DNA from: Candidatus Zixiibacteriota bacterium
Lineage (GTDB): Bacteria; Zixibacteria; MSB-5A5; GN15; JAAZOE01
Assembly: GCA_023138975.1 (NCBI GenBank)
Contig: JAGLON010000013.1
Location: 248,001-312,000, forward strand
DNA length: 64,000 nt
Reading direction: 5' to 3'
The notes beneath the pieces are model-generated. The model saw only the letters and a program-made list of their open reading frames with translations. It ran no database searches and had not been told where the DNA came from. A program made the translations under genes and the position numbers. Positions 9,023 to 17,753 of the stretch are shown here, piece by piece (within the stretch, counting starts at the first letter, position 1; each line of letters opens with the position of its first letter).

Positions 9023-11674
9023 GTGAAAACTGCATTTTTCTATATATTATCATTTTGTCTGCTATCGCTAGGAGCTGCACTTTTCGCAGAGAGTACGACT
9101 CTACCAGATAGTGTTGTTTCCGAAACTATAGTCATCACTCGTGATACGATTGATATTCATAAAATTCAGGCCCAAAATCGATATTACCCTCGCAGTATCG
9201 GGTTGGCACTGTCCGGCGGCGGTGCCCGGGGTTTATCACAAATCGGGGTATTGAAGGCTTTTGACGAGGCTGGTATAAAACCGGATTACATTACCGGTAC
9301 TTCAATGGGTAGTATTATCGGAGGACTTTATTCCACCGGCTATTCAGCTTCTGAATTGGAAAACATTGTCAAGGAGATAGATTTCTCATCATTGTTTTCT
9401 GACTCGCGTCAACGCCAGGCAATGTTTATTACCCAACGTGAGGAACGTGACCGGTATTTATTTTCAATTCGTTTTGATGGGCTGAAACCCTATATACCTC
9501 AAGCACTCGCTGCCGGCCAACGGCTGACAACATTCTTGACCGAATTGACCATTCGAGCCAATTATATCTGCGGCGGGAATTTTGACAACCTCCCGATTCC
9601 CTACCGCGCAATTGCGACCGATATCGGCCGCGGGGAAGTAGTTTATATTGATCACGGCAATATAGCCAACGCAATGAGAGCCTCGATGGCTTTCCCTTTA
9701 GCTTTTACTGCGGTTGATTTTGAAGGTAAAAGCCTGATGGACGGGGGCATTACAATGCCTGTCGGCGTTGATATATGCCGGGATATGGGAGCCGAATTTG
9801 TTATCGCGGTAAACACTTCCTCTGCCCTCCTGCCTGTTGACGAGATCAACAATCCTGTTGATGTGGCTAATCAGGTTACGTCAATTATGCAGAAAGAAGT
9901 TTTGGCCAAACAGCTTAGTCATGCTGATTATGTTATAACACCTGAAATGAATGGTATCGCTAATTTTGACATGTATAGGCAGGATTCGCTGATAGCGATC
10001 GGCTACCGGGCAGGTCGAAAGGCTCTGGTAGAAATCGATAGACTTTTGGGCGATATATCGGGCGATACTCTCGGAGTTAATTCCGTGGTGATAATTGTCC
10101 CAAAAAAACCTGATAAAGATATTGAGGACGTAATAAAAAACGTTCCGGCATCAATAAACCGGTATATAAACTCAGAACTCATCTCCGATGCGCTGGCATA
10201 TGCCGACCAAAGAAAAATCTTCAATCGCATGGAGATAAAAATAACCTCAGAGCCCGATCAAGTTACGGTTCAAGTCTCAGGTCGGAAAAACCACCCGGCA
10301 CATCTAATCAACTATCGATTCATGGGCAATACGGTTATACCTGATTCAATCCTGTGTCAGTTTTTCCCAACATCATTGGACTCAATTCTTTCTTTATCAG
10401 AAGTTCATCAAGCGGCTGAAAAAGTAGTTTCGGCGTATCGCAAAGCCGGATATGACTTGGCTTTTGTTAAGCAAATAATATATAACCATGATGACAAAAC
10501 AGTAAGCATTGAGTTTAACGAGGGGTTATTGAAAACAGTAGATATTCGCGGCAACGAACGAACCCGCAGCTGGATAATAAAAGCCAATTATCCCATGCGC
10601 CCCGGAGAACCGTTCGATACCCATAAGTCGGATAAAGGAATTGAGAATATTTACGGCACCGGTTTTTTTGAGCATGTTAGTCTCGATATTCAGCCGGCTC
10701 AATCGGGAGTGAAGCTCACAATTAATGTCAAGGAAAAGAAGTTTACTCAAATCCGAATCGGTTCACATTGGGATGACGAATATCAGGCTGAGATTTTCAT
10801 GGAAATTCTTGATGACAACGTTTTCGGTGCGGGTATTCAAACTTTGGCTCATGCTATGTTGTCCTCGCACCGGCACAATTATTACCTTTCATTTAAGGTA
10901 GATCGCCTATCACGCACACTATTAACTGCAAAAACCCGTTTTTACTTTTCGAGATTGCGTCGAAGATTGTTTCAACCTAGCGGAGCACCCAACGGTATTC
11001 GGGTCGAAAACCGCATGGGGTGGGCGATTCAGGCTGGACAGCAGATATCTCGTCTGGGAACTATTAATTTCGAATATCGTCTTGAAGATATAAAAAATGA
11101 ATTCACGAATATTGATCTTACCGAAAACCATGTACTGTCAACTTTCGCGATAAAATCAACCGTTGAAACTTATAATAAATTTCCCTATCCCGACTATGGT
11201 CATCGCCAGGATATGTATCTTGAGTTTTCCGGTAAATGGCTGGGAGGCACTTTTGATGAATATACTAAAGTATATAGTTCCATTGAAGCTTTCTGGCCGC
11301 TGGGCAAATATATAAACCTGCACCCGAAATTTTCTCTCGGTATCTCGACTGCGGATTTACCCGAGATTGAGAAATTTTATATCGGCGGCATGTATAATTT
11401 TTCAGGCTTTCGTACTGAGCAATTAACCGGAGACAAATACTTTGTGTCCAATATGCAGGTTAGGATTAAACTGCCTTATCGTTTTTACCTAATGGGAAAT
11501 TTCGACTACGGGAATATTTATAACGATTTTGAGTTTATAAAAATCAAAGATTTTCGCCGCGGATTTGGGATCGCAATCTCATTGGATAGTCCGTTCGGAC
11601 CTTGTGATTTCGGATATGGAAAAGCCGACGATAATCCTCACCGCTTTTACCTAAATATCGGATTGCGTTTTTAG
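9023..11674 (+). CDS. Patatin-like phospholipase with POTRA and Omp85-type barrel (type Vd secretion architecture)
   Basis: The chosen GTG start at 9023 follows GAGGAG and begins a signal peptide (VKTAFFYILSFCLLSLGAALFAES), giving 883 residues. A TTG further upstream at 8936 gives no signal peptide and overlaps the divergent gene. Residues about 57-350 are a patatin domain: GGGARG at 65-70 (oxyanion hole), nucleophile S94 in GTSMG, and D240 in MDGG, so the Ser-Asp dyad is intact. Next come POTRA-like segments (about 430-600), including FMGNTVIPDS and VDIRGNERTRSWII, and a C-terminal Omp85/BamA-like beta-barrel ending in LNIGLRF. This order matches PlpD/FplA-type proteins, in which the barrel exports a lipase. 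Lipid hydrolysis at the surface is the likely role. Confidence 0.85.
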   Translation: MKTAFFYILSFCLLSLGAALFAESTTLPDSVVSETIVITRDTIDIHKIQAQNRYYPRSIGLALSGGGARGLSQIGVLKAFDEAGIKPDYITGTSMGSIIGGLYSTGYSASELENIVKEIDFSSLFSDSRQRQAMFITQREERDRYLFSIRFDGLKPYIPQALAAGQRLTTFLTELTIRANYICGGNFDNLPIPYRAIATDIGRGEVVYIDHGNIANAMRASMAFPLAFTAVDFEGKSLMDGGITMPVGVDICRDMGAEFVIAVNTSSALLPVDEINNPVDVANQVTSIMQKEVLAKQLSHADYVITPEMNGIANFDMYRQDSLIAIGYRAGRKALVEIDRLLGDISGDTLGVNSVVIIVPKKPDKDIEDVIKNVPASINRYINSELISDALAYADQRKIFNRMEIKITSEPDQVTVQVSGRKNHPAHLINYRFMGNTVIPDSILCQFFPTSLDSILSLSEVHQAAEKVVSAYRKAGYDLAFVKQIIYNHDDKTVSIEFNEGLLKTVDIRGNERTRSWIIKANYPMRPGEPFDTHKSDKGIENIYGTGFFEHVSLDIQPAQSGVKLTINVKEKKFTQIRIGSHWDDEYQAEIFMEILDDNVFGAGIQTLAHAMLSSHRHNYYLSFKVDRLSRTLLTAKTRFYFSRLRRRLFQPSGAPNGIRVENRMGWAIQAGQQISRLGTINFEYRLEDIKNEFTNIDLTENHVLSTFAIKSTVETYNKFPYPDYGHRQDMYLEFSGKWLGGTFDEYTKVYSSIEAFWPLGKYINLHPKFSLGISTADLPEIEKFYIGGMYNFSGFRTEQLTGDKYFVSNMQVRIKLPYRFYLMGNFDYGNIYNDFEFIKIKDFRRGFGIAISLDSPFGPCDFGYGKADDNPHRFYLNIGLRF

Positions 11675-11683
11675 AAAAAAAAC

Positions 11684-13441
11684 CTACTCATTGATAGACT
11701 CTATAAGCCGCTTATTATAAATTGTCATCATGTCGTCTTTACGAAGCACCGCGATAATTTTACGGCTGTTTTCAGATTCGACCACTGGAACCACCTGTAA
11801 ATCCTGCATACCGATTTTTCTGCGTACTTGTTCCAAATCATCATCGGGAGTCACCGTGACAAGGTCAGTATGAGCAATATCCTCAGCTATAATGAGATCA
11901 TCTAAACTGCTTGAAGTAAGAACACTGCGTAAATCCTGAAGAGAAATAATGCCATACAGATAGCGATTGTCATCGACAACCATGTAATATGTTTCACGGG
12001 TCGATTCAATCTGATTAATAATGCGACTGAGTGATGTTGAAGGTGATATCGTTTCAAAGCTTCTATCCATCACTTCGAACACCTGAAGCGATCGCAGAAT
12101 CATCAAATCTTTACCGCCTCTGAGGAATATCCCTCTGGAGGCTAACTTTATAGTATAAATTGAGTGTTCAAACAACCCCCGGCTGACCAAGGTCGAAATC
12201 GTTACAGCGACCATTAGCGGCAAGATAATCCGGTAGTCGTTGGTCATCTCAAAAATGATTAAAATAGCAGTCATAGGAGCATGAGTTGTACCTCCGACCA
12301 AAGCTGCCATACCGACTAAAGCATAGGCTCCCGATGTCGCGGTACTGTCCGGGAAGTACGAATGAACCACGAGGCCAAAGGCACCGCCAAGCATTGCTCC
12401 CATAAAAAGTGAAGGGGCAAATATACCACCGGAATTACCAGACCCCAGCGTCAATGATGTTCCGGCTATTTTAAGGAAAATCAAAATAAATAAAAGGCCG
12501 AATGTCATTTTACTATAGAGGGCCAGATTAATAGTACTATACCCATCAGCGAATACTTGCGGATAAAACACGCCGACGATACCGAGCAGCATGCCTCCGA
12601 TAGCCGGCTTGGATATTTCCGGAATCTTCAGATTATCAAAGAAATTCTCCGACCATCCCAGGACACGGGTAAATGCTACGGCGACACCGCCCGACAACGC
12701 TCCCAGAAGGACATAAAGCGGCATCTCCCAAGCTGAGACTAACTCGTAGGCGGGAACCTCAAAGGCCGGATGATTGCCCAAAACCGAACGAGTTATAACC
12801 GAGGCGATGACAGAAGAAAGAAGCACTGGCGCGAACGTCTTAATAGCAAAATCACCCAGGATGATTTCGAGAGAAAATATTATACCGGCAATGGGCGCGT
12901 TAAATACAGCGGAAATTCCGGCGGCGGCTCCGCAGCCAACCAGAATTTTGACCCGGTTGCCTGACATTTTGAAAATCTGCCCGATAGTGGAACCAATCGC
13001 CGAACCGATTTGAATAATCGGACCTTCTCGACCAGCCGATCCACCGGACCCAATGCAAATCGCCGAAGCGAGTGCTTTGACCGCGGCCACCTGAGGACGA
13101 ATGATACCGCCTTTTCGAGCGACGGCATCCATGACTTCGGGTACTCCATGCCCCTTGGCCTCTTTGGCGAAATAGTAAATAATTGGCCCGGCTAAAAGCC
13201 CTCCAACCGCCGGAATCACAATTACCCACCAGTTATAACCACCTTCGCTAACCGGAAGCAGTCCGGACATAAGATCAGCAGAGTAGCCGAAAAAAAGCTC
13301 GCGGGCATATTCAATCAGGCTGATAAAAAGGATTGCACCGTAACCTGTTCCGGTACCGACGACCAGAGCCAGAAAGATCAGGACCTTTGATTCTGACAGC
13401 CTGAAAATTTTCCCTAAATTTTTTAATATCAGCTTTTTCAT
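11684..13441 (-). CDS. CLC-type chloride channel/transporter with two C-terminal CBS domains
   Basis: The 585-residue protein has a CLC membrane domain (about 15-430) followed by two CBS domains (about 450-575), the second pair usually binding adenine nucleotides. The gating glutamate is E139 in GREGP, and the anion-binding GSGNSGGIFAPSLF segment is present. At the site of the internal proton glutamate of E. coli ClcA, the alignment NAPIAGIIFSLEI puts isoleucine 193 where ClcA has E203. That substitution resembles CLC channels rather than H+/Cl- exchangers, an inference. Its stop is only 9 bases from the convergent patatin stop, leaving no room for a terminator. Confidence 0.9.
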   Translation of the reverse strand: MKKLILKNLGKIFRLSESKVLIFLALVVGTGTGYGAILFISLIEYARELFFGYSADLMSGLLPVSEGGYNWWVIVIPAVGGLLAGPIIYYFAKEAKGHGVPEVMDAVARKGGIIRPQVAAVKALASAICIGSGGSAGREGPIIQIGSAIGSTIGQIFKMSGNRVKILVGCGAAAGISAVFNAPIAGIIFSLEIILGDFAIKTFAPVLLSSVIASVITRSVLGNHPAFEVPAYELVSAWEMPLYVLLGALSGGVAVAFTRVLGWSENFFDNLKIPEISKPAIGGMLLGIVGVFYPQVFADGYSTINLALYSKMTFGLLFILIFLKIAGTSLTLGSGNSGGIFAPSLFMGAMLGGAFGLVVHSYFPDSTATSGAYALVGMAALVGGTTHAPMTAILIIFEMTNDYRIILPLMVAVTISTLVSRGLFEHSIYTIKLASRGIFLRGGKDLMILRSLQVFEVMDRSFETISPSTSLSRIINQIESTRETYYMVVDDNRYLYGIISLQDLRSVLTSSSLDDLIIAEDIAHTDLVTVTPDDDLEQVRRKIGMQDLQVVPVVESENSRKIIAVLRKDDMMTIYNKRLIESINE

Positions 13442-13470
13442 TTTCTATTTTCTCCGCCGAAGCGGACAAC

Positions 13471-13498
13471 AGTATATACAATAATAACTATAATTCAA
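13471..13498 (-). promoter_or_regulatory. Putative promoter of the CLC gene
   Basis: TTGAAT (13498-13493), a 16-base spacer and TATACT (13476-13471) on the minus strand. The ATG at 13441 would have a leader of about 23 bases carrying GGAG. Confidence 0.5.
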
Positions 13499-13567
13499 GA
13501 AAATAATCCATTCTAAAATACCTTGGGAAAAGCCCACCCATAAATTATTGTATCGGCTTTATTTCAC

Positions 13568-13595
13568 TTGACTTTGAGCCAACCGGAAGTAAATT
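13568..13595 (+). promoter_or_regulatory. Putative promoter of the FAD oxidoreductase gene
   Basis: TTGACT (13568-13573), a 16-base spacer and TAAATT (13590-13595), about 40 bases before the ATG. Confidence 0.5.
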
Positions 13596-13636
13596 GAGGC
13601 CGTGAAATAATTCACGAATTCAGGTGGAATTACCGT

Positions 13637-14785
13637 ATGAAGAAGAACTATGATGCTATTATAATCGGGGGCGGTATCGCCGGTCTGGCAACGGCTTTTA
13701 ATTTGGCCAAAATGAACTTTGGCGATATTTTGATCCTTGAAAAGGAACTCTTTGTCGGAGCTGGAGCCACAGCCAAATGCGCTGGCGGGATCCGTGCTCA
13801 GTTTTCCTCCAAAGTAAATATTGAGATTTCCTCGAAATCGATTGAAGTCTTTGAAAACTTCGAGTCTATCACCGGAGAACCGGCCTTATATGATCAGGTT
13901 GGCTATACTTTTCTATTAACCGAAGAATCAACCGTTGAGCCGTATATTAAAGCAGCTGAACTCCAGCAGTCTCTCGGGCTTGATATCAAGATTCTGTCAG
14001 CAGACGATATTAAGGAATTAGCTCCACCGGTCAGAACCGATGATATCATTAAAGCGACTTATCATAGCCGCGATGGCCTCGGTGACCCGCATGAATACCT
14101 TCAGGGCTATTTCAGGGCTTCCAAAAAGGCTGGCGTCGAGATACTAACTGAAGCTCCTGTTACCGGGATTGCGATTGAAAGCGGTAAAATAACGAAAGTC
14201 ACAACACCCAAGGGCGATTTTGAGACTGCGTTAGTTATTAACGCAGCCGGACCTTATGCCAAATTAATTGGTGATATGGTAGATATAAGAATTCCTATCG
14301 AGCCATACCGCCGTCAAATAGTCACCTCGGGCGCATTGGATTTTATTCCCCCTACAATGCCGATGGTTGTTGATGTTTCATCGGGGCTCTATTGCCACAA
14401 AGAGTCTAAGGGGCTTTTAATGGGCTGGGCGGATAAAGATGTTCCGGCAGGCTTTGATGAATCTCAAGACCCTGATTATAACGACAATATCCTCATGAGA
14501 GCTTTGGATAGAATTCCACAATTGGAAACCGCCGAAGTTGCTAACAGCTGGGCCGGTCTTTACGAAACCACTCCGGATCATCATGCTATTATCGGATTTT
14601 ATAAAGAAGTCGAAGGCTTCTTTACTATCGGGGGATTTTCCGGGCACGGCTTTATGCATGCACCGGGTGCGGGAATTGTGGCCGCCGAAATAATCTGCGG
14701 TAAAAAACCCTCCATTGACATTACTCGTCTGGCTCCCGGACGATTCGCAGATGGCTCCGGCGAAGAGGAGATTAACGTCATATAG
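13637..14785 (+). CDS. FAD-dependent amine/amino-acid oxidoreductase (DAO family)
   Basis: The 382-residue protein begins with a Rossmann FAD site (DAIIIGGGIAGLATAFNLA, residues 6-24, followed by acidic E35). The GIRAQFSSK region, IEPYRRQIVTSG (about 220-231) and GFSGHGFMHAPGAG near the C-terminus fit the DAO group that includes sarcosine oxidase beta, glycine oxidase and D-amino-acid/hydroxyproline dehydrogenases. It probably oxidises a secondary amine or amino acid in the cytoplasm; the substrate cannot be told. The ATG follows AGGTGG. It stands alone between its own promoter and a terminator, so no partner subunit of a heteromeric sarcosine oxidase is present here. Confidence 0.8.
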   Translation: MKKNYDAIIIGGGIAGLATAFNLAKMNFGDILILEKELFVGAGATAKCAGGIRAQFSSKVNIEISSKSIEVFENFESITGEPALYDQVGYTFLLTEESTVEPYIKAAELQQSLGLDIKILSADDIKELAPPVRTDDIIKATYHSRDGLGDPHEYLQGYFRASKKAGVEILTEAPVTGIAIESGKITKVTTPKGDFETALVINAAGPYAKLIGDMVDIRIPIEPYRRQIVTSGALDFIPPTMPMVVDVSSGLYCHKESKGLLMGWADKDVPAGFDESQDPDYNDNILMRALDRIPQLETAEVANSWAGLYETTPDHHAIIGFYKEVEGFFTIGGFSGHGFMHAPGAGIVAAEIICGKKPSIDITRLAPGRFADGSGEEEINVI

Positions 14786-14811
14786 AAGTTTCCCCTTAAC
14801 AAATGCTAATC

Positions 14812-14846
14812 AGACCGTTCCTGCCCTGGGACCGTCTCTTTATTTT
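14812..14846 (+). terminator. Probable terminator of the FAD oxidoreductase gene
   Basis: AGACCGTTCC (14812-14821) pairs with GGGACCGTCT (14828-14837) through nine pairs with one C-C mismatch and one G-T pair, with a 6-base loop, followed by CTTTATTTT. Confidence 0.5.
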
Positions 14847-14848
14847 AG

Positions 14849-14877
14849 TTGACCATAATCAATAAAAAGATGATATA
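14849..14877 (+). promoter_or_regulatory. Promoter giving a probably leaderless hydrolase mRNA
   Basis: TTGACC (14849-14854), a 17-base spacer and GATATA (14872-14877). Only 7 bases separate the -10 box from the ATG at 14885, and no ribosome-binding site is visible. Confidence 0.5.
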
Positions 14878-14884
14878 AAAAGCT

Positions 14885-15679
14885 ATGGTAAAAGACATTT
14901 TAAAATTAGTTCTTATCGGCATTACACTTTTTGCCGCCGGGTTTATCCTCAAGTCCGCAGGTATCATAGAAAACTCAGCCAACGCATCTGATGATATCCA
15001 TCTAACATTTGAGACTAAAGATAAACTTATTCTACACGGTTGGAAAACCGAAGCAGTTGCGGACTCAGCCGGTTTAACAAAACCGGGATTAGCCCTGTTG
15101 CTGCCAATGATGTCCAAAACGCACCTTTCCTATGAACCGTTTCGGGAACAGCTTAATGAAATCGGATATACAACAATAGTTTTTGACATGCGCGGTCACG
15201 GGCTATCGGTTTCACGAGGTGAACAAACTCTATCTTATTCTGAAATGCTTCCAGAGGAGTTTGTCAAAATGCCAGCGGATATTGAATCGTTTTTTTTAGA
15301 CTTTAAAACCAACAACCCTGATACTTACAACTATAATGATGTTATCGTCATCGGCTCTTCCATAGGCGCCAACACCGCCGGAATCCTGCTTGAAAAGAGC
15401 TGGCTAAGTCGTTCAGTACTGCTATCTCCCGGCAAAGACTACCGTAGTCTGATTCCTGGTACCGTTATGATCTCAGAAACCAACCCACCAACCAAACCGG
15501 TCTATATCGCGGCAGCGGTTGATGATACCTATTCGGCCCAATCAAGCCAATGGCTGTTTGAAAATTATTCCGGATTAAAGGTCTTCAAGAAATATCCAGG
15601 AAAAGATCACGGTACAAATATTCTGCTCAATGTTGACAAGGCTGATGTAGAACTATTGGAATGGCTAAAGAAGAAATAG
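14885..15679 (+). CDS. Membrane-anchored or exported alpha/beta hydrolase
   Basis: The 264-residue protein has an N-terminal hydrophobic segment (about 5-25) that could be a signal anchor. The remainder fits the alpha/beta-hydrolase fold: DMRGHG (101-106), nucleophile S159 in the elbow GSSIG, a candidate acid at D213 or D214 (VDDTYSA) and histidine H242 (KDHGTN). It would hydrolyse an ester or similar bond outside the cytoplasm; the substrate is unknown. The ATG has no Shine-Dalgarno sequence but sits 7 bases after a -10 box. It is the only gene between two hairpins, so it is monocistronic. Confidence 0.75.
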   Translation: MVKDILKLVLIGITLFAAGFILKSAGIIENSANASDDIHLTFETKDKLILHGWKTEAVADSAGLTKPGLALLLPMMSKTHLSYEPFREQLNEIGYTTIVFDMRGHGLSVSRGEQTLSYSEMLPEEFVKMPADIESFFLDFKTNNPDTYNYNDVIVIGSSIGANTAGILLEKSWLSRSVLLSPGKDYRSLIPGTVMISETNPPTKPVYIAAAVDDTYSAQSSQWLFENYSGLKVFKKYPGKDHGTNILLNVDKADVELLEWLKKK

Positions 15680-15694
15680 CTATCAGAAAAATGG

Positions 15695-15730
15695 TAAGAA
15701 AAAAGGCCTGATATTTCAGGCCATTTTTTA
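15695..15730. terminator. Bidirectional terminator between hydrolase and nfu
   Basis: GGCCTGA (15705-15711) and TCAGGCC (15716-15722) form a perfect 7-bp stem with a TATT loop. A-rich DNA precedes it and T-rich DNA follows, so it can serve both convergent genes. Confidence 0.85.
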
Positions 15731-15747
15731 TTCTATAAAAATACTTT

Positions 15748-16338
15748 CTACATATACGGATTAGCACCCGCAGAATGATTAGTGACGTCGACCACCTCAG
15801 TGATTTCGGGAATACGCTCACGGAGGATTTTCTCAATACCATACTTTAGTGTTTGAGATGCCGAAGCACACCCTTGGCATCCCCCAGCCATTGTCACAAA
15901 AACCGTACTACCTTTGGCGTCAATAATCTCTGCACTGCCACCGTGTGACTCAAGCCCAGGATTCACTTCTTGATCCAGGATTTCCTGCACTCTCGCTTTC
16001 AGATCCGGGTTACTCGGCTGCTCCTTATTCAGGTTATCCTCATCAATGAGTTTTCCACCCGAATTAAGATTATTACGAATTTTCAGGCCGATATCTTTTC
16101 CCAAATCCTGCCATTCAGTTTCGCTCTTCTTGGCAATGGTTATTACGTTATCGGCAATCATAATTTCCCGAATACCATCTATCCCAAACAGATCCTCAAG
16201 TAGCGGAGAGCCTTCAGACATCTCTTTGGTTGTGCAGGTCAGCATTCCATTGTAAACTGACCGGTCGATGACAAAACGGCAAACATTGGGATCCATCTGC
16301 GGTTCGGCCATGATTTTTATATCACTGATGTCTCCCAT
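15748..16338 (-). CDS. nfuA: Fe-S cluster scaffold/carrier protein Nfu
   Basis: The 196-residue protein has an N-terminal Nfu_N domain (about 5-95) and a C-terminal NifU-like domain (about 110-190) with the cluster-binding CxxC as GGCQGCAS (C154, C157). Two such subunits share a 4Fe-4S cluster and deliver it to target enzymes in the cytoplasm. The ATG follows a strong GGAGGTG. It lies 32 bases downstream of mrp in the same direction, so the two Fe-S carriers probably form an operon. The window encodes many clients: complex I (NuoB, E, F, G, I) and an Fe-S-type PurF. The symbol is used by domain order; the single CxxC is clear. Confidence 0.85.
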   Translation of the reverse strand: MGDISDIKIMAEPQMDPNVCRFVIDRSVYNGMLTCTTKEMSEGSPLLEDLFGIDGIREIMIADNVITIAKKSETEWQDLGKDIGLKIRNNLNSGGKLIDEDNLNKEQPSNPDLKARVQEILDQEVNPGLESHGGSAEIIDAKGSTVFVTMAGGCQGCASASQTLKYGIEKILRERIPEITEVVDVTNHSAGANPYM

Positions 16339-16370
16339 GAGCCACCTCCTGTCAAATTCAGTACTTCTCT

Positions 16371-17513
16371 CTATACTTCAAACGTAGAATCAGCGGCATC
16401 TTTTTGCTTTTTTTGTAATTCGCTGAGTTTATCGAATTTGTATATTCCAGTCTCGTGCCCGTCGGAAAAGACTACTGAAACGGCATAGTTTCCAATACGC
16501 TGAAACGCGCCAATAGAAATATCAAGCGGGATACTTTTTGGGTCTAAAGTGCGCTCTCCGGTTTCCTCGCTTATACAAACCGCACAAGGACAGTTGACTC
16601 TCATGTCATACGCCTTAAATATTTCCTTTTTCCCATCAGGCCAGGTAATTTCAATAGCGCCGTCGCCAGTTTTTTGAATATCACTCGGCTCATAAGCCTT
16701 CTCGACACCCTTGGCCATCATCTCTTTGAATTTATTGGTGATATCGTTAATGGCCTTATACGCCGGAGTATCATTTGGTTTTACCATAAGCGGAGAACCA
16801 TCATCACCAGATGACATCAGATTCGGATCAAGAGGAATACCGCCCAAGAATTCAATCTTGAGGTCTTTCGCCATCTGCTCGCCGCCGCCTTGTTTGAAAA
16901 TAGCTGTGTTTTCACCACATTTAGGGCATGTAAAACCGCTCATATTTTCAATGATACCGAGAATCGGAACGTTAACATGACGGAACATTTCAAGACCTTT
17001 TTGCGCTACGCCAAGAGCAACCTGCTGTGGTGTGGTGACAATGATCGCACCTGTTAAAGAAGCCTGCTGAGCCAGCGTAATCTGAACATCTCCCGAGCCC
17101 GGAGGCAGATCAACGATAAGATAATCCAAGTCTCCCCACATGACATTGCCAAGAAACTGCTGTATCATCCGCGAAGCCATCGGTCCGCGCCAGATAACTG
17201 GCTGTTCGGGATCGAGTAGTAAGCCAATAGAGATAAACTTGATACCGTGTTTTTCAAGCGGCATTAAAAAGTCGCCTCGAACTTCCGGCTGTTTATTCAT
17301 ACCGAGCATTTCCGGTTGACTGGGACCGTAAATATCGGCATCCATCAAACCAACCTTGGCTCCCGTTTTGGCCAATGCTATTGCAAAATTAGTTGAAACT
17401 GTGGATTTACCAACACCGCCTTTTCCACTGCCGATTGCGATTATATTAGTAATCCGGGCCAATCCCCGAGGGACTTCCTGGTGAGGTTTTCTGACTTTTT
17501 TTTCGTCTGCCAT
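16371..17513 (-). CDS. mrp: Mrp/ApbC-type P-loop Fe-S carrier fused to a DUF971 domain
   Basis: Residues about 20-265 are a Mrp/NBP35 ATPase: deviant Walker A GKGGVGKST (30-38), DADIYGPSQP, LIVDLPPGSGD, and the cluster-binding CPKC (196-199). Residues about 285-375 match DUF971, with ITWPDGKK, a CPCAVC cysteine motif and VVFSDGHETGIY. Mrp proteins bind and transfer 4Fe-4S clusters. DUF971 also occurs as a separate protein and at the N-terminus of gamma-butyrobetaine hydroxylase. Compared with the E. coli form, this one lacks the N-terminal MIP18/DUF59 domain and has the DUF971 tail instead. The ATG is preceded by GGGAAG. It is the first gene of the mrp-nfu operon. Confidence 0.9.
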   Translation of the reverse strand: MADEKKVRKPHQEVPRGLARITNIIAIGSGKGGVGKSTVSTNFAIALAKTGAKVGLMDADIYGPSQPEMLGMNKQPEVRGDFLMPLEKHGIKFISIGLLLDPEQPVIWRGPMASRMIQQFLGNVMWGDLDYLIVDLPPGSGDVQITLAQQASLTGAIIVTTPQQVALGVAQKGLEMFRHVNVPILGIIENMSGFTCPKCGENTAIFKQGGGEQMAKDLKIEFLGGIPLDPNLMSSGDDGSPLMVKPNDTPAYKAINDITNKFKEMMAKGVEKAYEPSDIQKTGDGAIEITWPDGKKEIFKAYDMRVNCPCAVCISEETGERTLDPKSIPLDISIGAFQRIGNYAVSVVFSDGHETGIYKFDKLSELQKKQKDAADSTFEV

Positions 17514-17567
17514 AATTACTTCCCGCTTTCTCTATATTGACATTCCTGTACACCTATTTATCTCGTC

Positions 17568-17596
17568 TTAATACATAACTTCTGCCAAAAAGGCAA
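17568..17596 (-). promoter_or_regulatory. Possible promoter of mrp-nfu
   Basis: TTGCCT (17596-17591), a 17-base spacer and TATTAA (17573-17568) on the minus strand. Each hexamer matches consensus at four of six positions. Confidence 0.35.
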
Positions 17597-17753
17597 TAGG
17601 GAGAACCAAGTATTTATAAAACCTCGATTATACAGTAAAGTTCCCTGATTTTTTCGGGATTCACCTTTGAAATCATATAAAAACTTCTATATTGAGATAC
17701 CGCCCAAACCCTATCTCGAATTGGAATAGAGAATTCATAATTGGGAGGTGCCC

